NCBI GenBank assembly: GCA_014382685.1
Contig: JACNJG010000084.1
Span: 1-9,931 of the forward strand
DNA from: Candidatus Cloacimonadota bacterium
Lineage (GTDB): Bacteria > Cloacimonadota > Cloacimonadia > JGIOTU-2
DNA length: 9,931 nt
Direction: 5' to 3'
Made by a program: the position numbers and the translations under genes. This document shows, in pieces, positions 1 through 6,302 of the stretch (position 1 is the stretch's first letter; every line of letters begins with the position of its first letter). The notes beneath the pieces were generated by a model. That model saw only the letters and a program-made list of their open reading frames with translations. It ran no database searches and was not told the origin of the DNA.

Positions 1-78
1 GAAGTAGGTGCTCATCATGAGTTGTTAAAAAGAAACGGGTATTATGCTAGGTATTACGGGACGTATGTAGAAAAATGA
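1..78 (+). CDS. ABC exporter, C-terminal end (partial)
   Basis: The first 25 codons of frame 1 read through to a TGA at 76-78. They spell the segment that closes the nucleotide-binding domain of MsbA/MdlB-type ABC exporters: a V-G-A-H-H-E-L-L core followed by a N-G-Y-Y-A-R-Y-Y pattern. This matches the family's usual G-T-H-x-E-L-L ... G-x-Y-x-x-L-Y ending, just after the H-loop region. Everything upstream (membrane domain, Walker A and B) lies outside the window, so the substrate cannot be judged. The gene ends 139 nt before the efflux operon and on the same strand. No hairpin followed by a T-run separates them, so read-through into the operon is possible. The family call rests on the tail motif only. 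Confidence 0.8.
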   Translation, partial: EVGAHHELLKRNGYYARYYGTYVEK

Positions 79-142
79 TAAATAATGAATAGATGTTTTA
101 AAAATGAAACAATATACAGTAAAATAAAAGTAATAACGAACC

Positions 143-188
143 AAGTATTCTCTTGACATAAAACAAGAGATAATACTTTAAGTATTCT
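143..188. repeat. AAGTATT inverted/direct repeat cluster, candidate operator
   Basis: An imperfect palindrome has arms AAGTATTCTCTTG (143-155) and CAAGAGATAATACTT (164-178), separated by 8 nt. All 13 bases of the left arm pair, with a 2-nt bulge (AT, 170-171) in the right arm. A further direct copy of AAGTATTCT lies at 180-188 and repeats 143-151 exactly. The cluster surrounds the TTGACA at 153-158, where a repressor dimer would block RNA polymerase. No T-run follows the palindrome, which argues against an intrinsic terminator for the upstream ABC gene. TetR- or MarR-type regulators commonly control efflux operons through such sites. No regulator gene is present in the window, so operator function is inferred from symmetry and position only. 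Confidence 0.5.
153..182 (+). promoter_or_regulatory. Candidate sigma-70-type promoter of the efflux operon
   Basis: A perfect -35 hexamer TTGACA lies at 153-158, about 60 nt before the first gene of the operon. The -10 element is weak and ambiguous: TACTTT (174-179, 15-nt spacer) or CTTTAA (176-181, 17-nt spacer). The -35 sits inside the left arm and loop of the palindrome described at 143-188. The poor -10 could mean an activated or weak promoter. The surrounding DNA is AT-rich, so a chance match cannot be excluded. Confidence 0.4.
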
Positions 189-217
189 ATAAATTCTAAA
201 GGATAATTTAATCATAA

Positions 218-1627
218 ATGAATAAAAAGATAAAGCCGTTTCTTTTCCTGTTATTATGTCTTCTCACAGTAAATATTGTATATGCTTCCAACGTCACGTT
301 CACCTTGGCACAGCTTATAGAAGAATACCTGCATAACAGCTATGACGGACGAATAAGATCCGAGCAAATCCTCCGGCAGAATTATGCACTCGATAACACA
401 AAAGCAGCTTTTTTACCCAAATTCACCTGTAGTTTGCAAACCCCGGGTCATTACTACTCCAGACAAGGAGCCACGATAGGAGACAGCATTCGCAATGATC
501 ATAATTATCTCAGCGGAAATCTCATCATGTCGGAAACATTTCCTTTCAATGCTGAGCTGAGCATTTCAAAGTCCTTAACCTATGATTTCTACGAAGATCA
601 GACCTATATCAATGCGGAAAATAACATTAATTTTAAGTACTATCTCTTCAAAAAGAATATTCCTAAATTAGAGTTTAAAAAAAGCGAATTAAAATACAAT
701 GAGCTGACCTTCAGCCAAAAAAGCGAGCTTAACTCGGACATATTCGAGCTTGTGCAAGATTATTATAAAGCAATCGACCAAAAGTTCACTATTAATATTC
801 TGGAAAAAAAATTGGTTAGAAATCGTAATGTTGCAGCGATGTCCGCTATCGAATACAATACCGGAACAATGGATATTTTAACGCTCAACCAAATAAAAAT
901 CCAGGAAAAGCAAACGGAGCTTGAGCTGTCTGAAAAGAGAAAAACCTATAAGTATTATCTTCAGAATTTAGCGGATCAGATCGGCTGCGATAAAATAAGC
1001 GACATTCGCATCGACACAACGCTATTTGTTTTTCGCTCCACCGATTTCAATCTTGAACATAATCCCAAGATACAAATTCTTAAATCTCAACTCAGGTCTC
1101 TGGATATCGATAAAAAACTGGTAGAGGGAGAGTTCGATTGGTATCTAACCTTGGGAGTAAATTATAATTGGGGGGGAAACGGTCATTCTATCGATTCCTT
1201 CGCCAAAGATATCCACACGGATAATTATTCCGCCTATATCGGAGTGGAATTACCGATATTCGATAGCAGAATAACAAGGAGAAATATCCTTATACTACGA
1301 TCGCAGGAAGAAGAAATAAAACTACAACTGGAACAAAAAGAGAAAGAATTGAAAACGAGATGGAACTATCTATCCGAAATGATATCCCTGCTTAGAGATG
1401 AGATCGAAACCTACAGTGAATTGGTAGAGTGGGCAGACAATAATTTAAATGTCGCAACCGGTAAGCTGCTGCGGGGAGAAATTTCCTATTCCGGCTGGAG
1501 TCAGATCGAAGAGGATTATGAGCAGTGCGTACTGAATTTGGTAAATAAAAAATTAATTTTAAATCAATATATTTTGGAAACACAAGAAATACTGGGAAAT
1601 AGTCTCACCGATGTGATAATCCCATAA
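218..1627 (+). CDS. TolC-like outer-membrane efflux channel (OEP family)
   Basis: This 469-residue protein is the outer-membrane exit duct of a tripartite efflux pump. It has a type I signal peptide: basic N-MNKKIK, hydrophobic residues 8-20, and a V-Y-A site with likely cleavage after Ala23. The mature part shows the two-fold OEP plan. Each half has long Lys/Glu-rich helices (about 145-205 and 360-430), which would form the periplasmic alpha-barrel, and aromatic, polar strand-like stretches (about 60-140 and 290-350) that suit the outer-membrane beta-barrel. Its length is normal for TolC homologues. The ATG at 218 is the first in frame after a TAA at 215-217. AAAGGA at 198-203 could serve as a ribosome site, though the 14-nt gap is long. 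It is the first gene of the block, 18 nt before the adaptor gene. It could also serve other exporters, including the ABC exporter upstream, as TolC does. Substrate is unknown. Confidence 0.9.
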   Translation: MNKKIKPFLFLLLCLLTVNIVYASNVTFTLAQLIEEYLHNSYDGRIRSEQILRQNYALDNTKAAFLPKFTCSLQTPGHYYSRQGATIGDSIRNDHNYLSGNLIMSETFPFNAELSISKSLTYDFYEDQTYINAENNINFKYYLFKKNIPKLEFKKSELKYNELTFSQKSELNSDIFELVQDYYKAIDQKFTINILEKKLVRNRNVAAMSAIEYNTGTMDILTLNQIKIQEKQTELELSEKRKTYKYYLQNLADQIGCDKISDIRIDTTLFVFRSTDFNLEHNPKIQILKSQLRSLDIDKKLVEGEFDWYLTLGVNYNWGGNGHSIDSFAKDIHTDNYSAYIGVELPIFDSRITRRNILILRSQEEEIKLQLEQKEKELKTRWNYLSEMISLLRDEIETYSELVEWADNNLNVATGKLLRGEISYSGWSQIEEDYEQCVLNLVNKKLILNQYILETQEILGNSLTDVIIP

Positions 1628-1645
1628 AGCAGCGGAGAATATTAT

Positions 1646-2836
1646 ATGAGAAAAGGAATAAAAATAAGCTTGATCGTTATCGTCATTATCATCTTTGCCA
1701 TATTAATATATTATTATTACACCCGTCCGGCAGCATTGCAAGAGCAGGAAGATAAAGGTGTGCAGGTCGGGAAAGCAATACCGGTTAAGGTGACCATCGC
1801 ACAAAGAGATACACTTATTCATTATGTAAATACAGAAGGGAGAGCCGGAAGCAGGAAATCCTGGAAGGCGATCGCAGAGGTAGGCGGTACTGTCGAGAAG
1901 ATACTGCGTGGCAGTGGAGAGTATGTCGAACAAGGAGATTTGATCTTACAACTAAAAAATGAAACGCTCGAACAGCAGCTGATAAGCAGCAGCATCCAAT
2001 ATCAAAAAGAATATGCTTCTTATCTCTCTCTGAAAAAGATAATTCCCGACACCTTCACGGATTATGACATCGAGCTGTCGGACTATATCGAAAAATCAAT
2101 AAGTTACAAGGAATATGAAAAACATCTGAAAGATCTGCTTCAGCTTGATTCTGAAAATCCGGGGAAATATATTTCTCTCAAAGAAGCCGGTGCCGATCTG
2201 GAAGCCCTATTCGCACAATATAAAAAGTTGAACTTCTATGCCCCATTTACAGGGACCATCGGTAATATGGATTTGAAGGTGAATAATTATATATCAGTGA
2301 AAACACACCTCTTCGACCTGAACGACACAAGAGAGATGGAAGTGATCGTCCCTGTGATGGAGACCGATATCCAATATTTAAAGATCGGTGAGGATGCATA
2401 CCTAAAGTTTCTCGCTTATCCCGATGAATTCATAAAAGGGAAGATAGCCGTCATAGATGCTGTCGTCGATGAAACATCTCAACTCGCAAGTGTAAAAGTT
2501 TATTTTGATAATCCCAATAATAAAATTTCCGTCGGTATGTTTGGAGAGTGCTACATTTGCGGACAAAAAGAAGCAGAGGTGCTGCTCGTTCCGAGCATGG
2601 CAGTATTGGCGCGTGACGATAGAGAGCTTGTCTTTACGAAAGAGAACGATCATTCCTATTGGCGATATGTAAAAACCGGAAATAATAACGGATATTATAC
2701 AGAGATCATCGAGGGGATACATCCGGGTGATTCTGTGATCGTGGATAGGCATTATACCCTGATACACGGTGCGGAAGTGATCGTGAGCGACATCCTCCCT
2801 CTTGAAAGCTTTTCTTTAACCGAGTCCGAAAAGTGA
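1646..2836 (+). CDS. RND periplasmic adaptor (membrane fusion protein, HlyD/AcrA-like)
   Basis: This 396-residue protein links the RND pumps to the outer-membrane channel. An N-terminal signal-anchor helix (about 7-25, very rich in Ile/Val followed by Tyr) has no lipobox Cys, so the protein is probably held in the inner membrane by this helix. Residues about 72-103 form the first lipoyl half, ending in the V-E-Q-G-D-L-I-L-Q-L pattern typical of the family. Residues about 105-193 form a short alpha-helical hairpin. The second lipoyl half is at 196-226, with the hallmark Y-A-P-F-T-G-T-I-G. Residues about 230-305 form the beta-barrel and about 310-383 the membrane-proximal domain. GGAG at 1634-1637 lies 8 nt before the ATG, supporting this start. 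It is the only adaptor for two pump genes, so both pumps presumably share it. Residues 302 and 305 are Cys and could form a disulphide if exposed to an oxidising periplasm. Confidence 0.93.
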   Translation: MRKGIKISLIVIVIIIFAILIYYYYTRPAALQEQEDKGVQVGKAIPVKVTIAQRDTLIHYVNTEGRAGSRKSWKAIAEVGGTVEKILRGSGEYVEQGDLILQLKNETLEQQLISSSIQYQKEYASYLSLKKIIPDTFTDYDIELSDYIEKSISYKEYEKHLKDLLQLDSENPGKYISLKEAGADLEALFAQYKKLNFYAPFTGTIGNMDLKVNNYISVKTHLFDLNDTREMEVIVPVMETDIQYLKIGEDAYLKFLAYPDEFIKGKIAVIDAVVDETSQLASVKVYFDNPNNKISVGMFGECYICGQKEAEVLLVPSMAVLARDDRELVFTKENDHSYWRYVKTGNNNGYYTEIIEGIHPGDSVIVDRHYTLIHGAEVIVSDILPLESFSLTESEK

Positions 2837-2838
2837 AG

Positions 2839-2895
2839 ATGCTGATATCAAATCCTAATGAATTCGCAGTAAAGAAATATATGGCTTTTCAATAA
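2839..2895 (+). CDS. Possible 18-codon linking ORF (coupling peptide)
   Basis: An ORF of 18 codons starts with ATG 2 nt after the adaptor's TGA. It ends with a TAA whose last A is the first base of the next gene's ATG (TAATG). It therefore fills almost the whole gap between adaptor and pump 1. Termination here would place ribosomes on a pump start that has no clear Shine-Dalgarno of its own. Its own ribosome site is weak (GAAG just before the ATG). The peptide contains E-F-A-V-K-K, close to F-A-V-N-K at residues 6-10 of pump 1, so it may be a remnant of a duplicated pump start. Translation is not proven, and an ORF this short can arise by chance. Confidence 0.3.
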   Translation: MLISNPNEFAVKKYMAFQ

Positions 2896-5800
2896 TGAAT
2901 ATACCGAAATTTGCAGTCAATAAGCCCGTGTCGGTTTCGATGTTCCTTTTGGCAATCCTTATTTTAGGAGGGATATCCCTTTCCCTATTGAAGATCGAGA
3001 TGCTTCCGAAGATCGAAATTCCCAAATTGGTTATCGAAACAGTATATACAGACGCTCTTCCTGAAGAAGTGGAAGAACTGGTCACAAAACCCCTTGAAGA
3101 AACCTTGTGCACTTTGCAGGGATTAAAGAACATATCTTCAACCTCATCAACAGGTAAATCTATAATAACTCTTGAATTTTACTGGAAAACCGATATCGAT
3201 TTGGCAACTGTTAAAACCAGAGAAAAATTAGATCGCGTGAAAGCCAGCTTACCAAACAATGTCGAGAGACCTAACATTCTCAATTTTGACCCCTCGGAAC
3301 AGGCAATAATCAGCTATGCAGTCAAGGGAAGCAATGATCTTTATGAACTTTCTCAGATTGGGAAGTACCTCATAAAAAGACGGTTTGAGCAGATCGACGG
3401 TGTGGCAAAAGCAGAAATTTCCGGTGAGGTTGAAAGAGAGATCATTATACAGATCTCTCCAATAAAACTATTTCAATACGGCATCACTGAAGATTTGATA
3501 GCCAATGAGATACGGGCGCTGAATCGGAGTTATTCCGGGGGTAAACTCATCGACGGGTGGTATGAATATTCGGTAGTATTTCCAAAAAATCTAGAAAACG
3601 CCGAAGATCTGAGACTTGTCGCGATCTATAACGACAATGGTGATAAATTTCTCCTCTCCGAACTGGGCAATGTATATGATCAGAATAAAGTGCGTACAAC
3701 CATTGCACGAGTTAACGGTGAAGATGCGGTAATTCTTAACATTATAAAAAATTCCGATGCAAATACCGTCGAAGTGTGTAAAAGAGTAAGAGCGTTTTCC
3801 GAAACCTGGAACAGAGCAAACGAAAAAATAACCCTGCAATTGCTTCACGATGATTCTCAGACAGTCCTTAAAGCAATTAACTCCGTAGTACAAGCAATAC
3901 TCATAGGAGGAGCACTCGCCTTTTTTATCCTGATGATCTTTCTGAAAAATATCAAGTCGCCTCTTACTATTGCTGTCTCGATGCCTTTTTCTATCATCAT
4001 GACTTTTATATTGCTCTATTTCTCTGGAATCTCTTTAAATATGCTTTCAATGGGAGGGTTGGCGATTGGTATCGGTCTGTTGGTTGACAATTCTATTATT
4101 GTATTGGAAAATATTATTCGGTATAAAGAAAAAGGAGTGCCGATAAAAAAAGCCTGCATCGACGGTACAAATGAAGTGTTGCTGTCCATAAGTGCAGGAA
4201 CATTTACGACCATTGCTGTGTTCTTTCCCATTATTTATCTTACTGGGGTAAGTGCCATCTTTTTCAAAGAGCAGGGGATCACCATCACCTATGCATTACT
4301 GGCATCACTCCTTATGGCGATCACACTGGTTCCGTCAATTTTCAGTAAGACCTATAAATCATTTACTCCCCATTTCCACAGAAAGAAAAAAATACGATTG
4401 CATGACACAATGCAGCATGCACATTCATCCAAATCCTTTTCGCAAGTCGGGGCAGGACAAAAAATCCTTTTTATTCTAAAAAAACTAGTCATTCCCTTTC
4501 TGTTTATTTTTTGGTTGTTGTTACAGCTTAAGGAATTTTTAAAGTATCTTTTAAAAACCTGTATTATATTCATACATTATTTCATATACAGCATCTTTAT
4601 CTCTTTTTTTAGATTTCTTAACAAGCTCATTAAGCCGATTGGTGAGAAAAATGAAAGATTCTGGTCCATGGTGAAGAACCATTACGAAATTCTCCTTAAA
4701 AAAGTGCTGGATAAAAGAGGAGCAACCATCATGATCACGATCCTCATTTTCATACTTAGTCTGTTTGCCGCAGGTTTGGTGCCGAGACGATTCATGCCGG
4801 ATATAAAACCTGATAAACTTCATATCATCATAAATCAGGAATCGGGTACCGCTCTTAATATGACTTCACAGACTATGCAAAAGATGGAGGATTTTTTATT
4901 GACCGTGCCCGAAGTTAAGTCTATCGAATCATTCATAGGGGAAGAATATAGCGACATTGGCTTACTATCTTTCAAGAAAAATTCAGAGCATAAGGGTTAT
5001 ATGGTTATATCTTTGGAATCTCATAAGATCAAAGATATACAGATATTCAAGAGAGATTTGCAGGAGTCATTGCTCTCTATGCTCAACCAGAGAAAGGATG
5101 CGAGGGCATTTCATAAAATCGACATATCCGTTATTTCCGGGGATAACATATATGAGGATATTTTCTCTTTTGGAGATTATCCTTTTGAAATAAATATATC
5201 TATCAATAATCTGGATAAATTGGAAGAATGTATCACAATTATAGAGGACAAATTACGGGTTCTTGGCTATTTCTCTGAAATAAAAAGCAACCTCAATATC
5301 ACTAATCCGACATACGTGATACATCTCAGGGATGATGTCCTAAAGATCCATAACCTGTCTAAATATGATGTTATGCGAAAATTACAGACACTCAATGTCG
5401 GCACAGCAATCGATGAGATAGTTCTGGGCAGCGAGATCAATGAAATCATATTACGAAATTACAAGCAAACTGAAGAAAGAAGAAATCTGGAATTAGATCG
5501 GTTTCTTAAAGAGAAAATTTACTTGGGCGATCATCTCTATACCGTACAAGATATTATAGAACTCGAGAAGGATTATACGCCGGAAGAAATATTCAGAAAT
5601 AATCAAATTAGAACGGCGACCATTTTTGCAAAATTAAAGCCGAAGGCAGATTATGGAAAGGCATTGACATCTATAGAAAATTATCTCTCTCCTCTATCCA
5701 AGCAGTTGGATTTTAAATATGAGTTGAGCGGTGAGACAAAGAGAATTAAAGAAAATTTTAGTGGTTTGATCTTCGCTTTTATTCTCGCCATCATTCTTGT

Positions 5801-6257
5801 TTATATGATTCTTGGGATTCAATTTGAGTCTTTCTATCTTCCCTTCGTGATCATCTTGACGATACCGCTTTCAGCGATTGGAATGATCTGGGGATTGTTG
5901 ATAACCGGAATGAGCATCAATATTATGTCTTTGATCGGCTTGGTAATTCTGGTTGGTATTGTCGTGAATGACAGCATTGTAAAAATCGATACTATACGGC
6001 GATTGCGGGAATCCGGCATAGATCTGATCGATTCGGTAATGCAAGCAGGCAGCCAACGCTTCCGCCCAATTGTCATGACATCTCTAACCACGATATTCGG
6101 ACTGCTGCCTCTCGCACTTGGTTGGGGGAGCGGTGCTCAGCTCACCAAACCTCTTGCAGTTACGGTAATAAGCGGCTTGATCGTATCCACTCTTTTGACG
6201 CTGTTGGTTATTCCGACAATTTATGTAACACTGGAAAACATGAAAAAACATACATAA
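2895..6257 (+). CDS. RND efflux pump subunit 1 (HAE1/AcrB family, with long TM6-TM7 insert)
   Basis: This 1120-residue inner-membrane pump is a proton-driven drug or lipophile exporter by family. TM1 is at about 14-32. The first periplasmic porter/docking loop (about 33-328) has the canonical P-E-E-V-E-E-L-V-T-K-P-L-E-E start. TM2-TM6 span about 330-482, the second periplasmic loop is about 630-955, and TM8-TM12 follow from about 957. The full-length periplasmic loops fit the HAE1 type with TolC docking domains. TM4 carries G-L-L-V-D-N with Asp398 and Asn399, where AcrB has Asp-Asp. TM10 carries V-V-N-D (Asn1025, Asp1026), where AcrB has Lys-Asn. The TM11 R-F-R-P-I-V-M-T-S-L motif (from Arg1055) is intact. 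The link from TM6 to TM7 is about 125 residues, against about 28 in pump 2, and contains a His/Lys-rich stretch and two hydrophobic segments. The ATG at 2895 gives the family's normal N-terminus, but no Shine-Dalgarno precedes it. Substrate cannot be told from sequence. Confidence 0.95.
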   Translation: MNIPKFAVNKPVSVSMFLLAILILGGISLSLLKIEMLPKIEIPKLVIETVYTDALPEEVEELVTKPLEETLCTLQGLKNISSTSSTGKSIITLEFYWKTDIDLATVKTREKLDRVKASLPNNVERPNILNFDPSEQAIISYAVKGSNDLYELSQIGKYLIKRRFEQIDGVAKAEISGEVEREIIIQISPIKLFQYGITEDLIANEIRALNRSYSGGKLIDGWYEYSVVFPKNLENAEDLRLVAIYNDNGDKFLLSELGNVYDQNKVRTTIARVNGEDAVILNIIKNSDANTVEVCKRVRAFSETWNRANEKITLQLLHDDSQTVLKAINSVVQAILIGGALAFFILMIFLKNIKSPLTIAVSMPFSIIMTFILLYFSGISLNMLSMGGLAIGIGLLVDNSIIVLENIIRYKEKGVPIKKACIDGTNEVLLSISAGTFTTIAVFFPIIYLTGVSAIFFKEQGITITYALLASLLMAITLVPSIFSKTYKSFTPHFHRKKKIRLHDTMQHAHSSKSFSQVGAGQKILFILKKLVIPFLFIFWLLLQLKEFLKYLLKTCIIFIHYFIYSIFISFFRFLNKLIKPIGEKNERFWSMVKNHYEILLKKVLDKRGATIMITILIFILSLFAAGLVPRRFMPDIKPDKLHIIINQESGTALNMTSQTMQKMEDFLLTVPEVKSIESFIGEEYSDIGLLSFKKNSEHKGYMVISLESHKIKDIQIFKRDLQESLLSMLNQRKDARAFHKIDISVISGDNIYEDIFSFGDYPFEINISINNLDKLEECITIIEDKLRVLGYFSEIKSNLNITNPTYVIHLRDDVLKIHNLSKYDVMRKLQTLNVGTAIDEIVLGSEINEIILRNYKQTEERRNLELDRFLKEKIYLGDHLYTVQDIIELEKDYTPEEIFRNNQIRTATIFAKLKPKADYGKALTSIENYLSPLSKQLDFKYELSGETKRIKENFSGLIFAFILAIILVYMILGIQFESFYLPFVIILTIPLSAIGMIWGLLITGMSINIMSLIGLVILVGIVVNDSIVKIDTIRRLRESGIDLIDSVMQAGSQRFRPIVMTSLTTIFGLLPLALGWGSGAQLTKPLAVTVISGLIVSTLLTLLVIPTIYVTLENMKKHT

Positions 6258-6288
6258 GCAGGGACTTTATTGTCTGTTAATAGTTATT

Positions 6289-6302
6289 AGGAGCAACCTA
6301 TC
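6289..6302 (+). promoter_or_regulatory. Strong Shine-Dalgarno before a non-canonical ATC start
   Basis: AGGAG at 6289-6293 is the best ribosome site seen in the operon. The frame of pump 2 opens right after a TAG at 6288-6290. Six nt downstream of the AGGAG, at 6300-6302, the in-frame codon is ATC. There is no ATG, GTG or TTG in this frame until the TTG at 6360, which would remove half of the first membrane helix. AUC is a rare but accepted bacterial start codon, and it is the kind that IF3 discriminates against. The choice rests on spacing and on the protein alignment. A base error (ATG read as ATC) would give the same picture. Confidence 0.65.

Noticed and set aside
143..178. The palindrome as a terminator of the upstream ABC gene
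   Set aside because: There is no T-run after it, a 2-nt bulge interrupts the stem, and a perfect -35 box lies inside it.
6278..6289. TAATA-GT-TATTA symmetric site in the gap between the two pumps
   Set aside because: It is pure AT symmetry of 5-bp arms in AT-rich DNA and lies against the Shine-Dalgarno. It is not distinguishable from chance.
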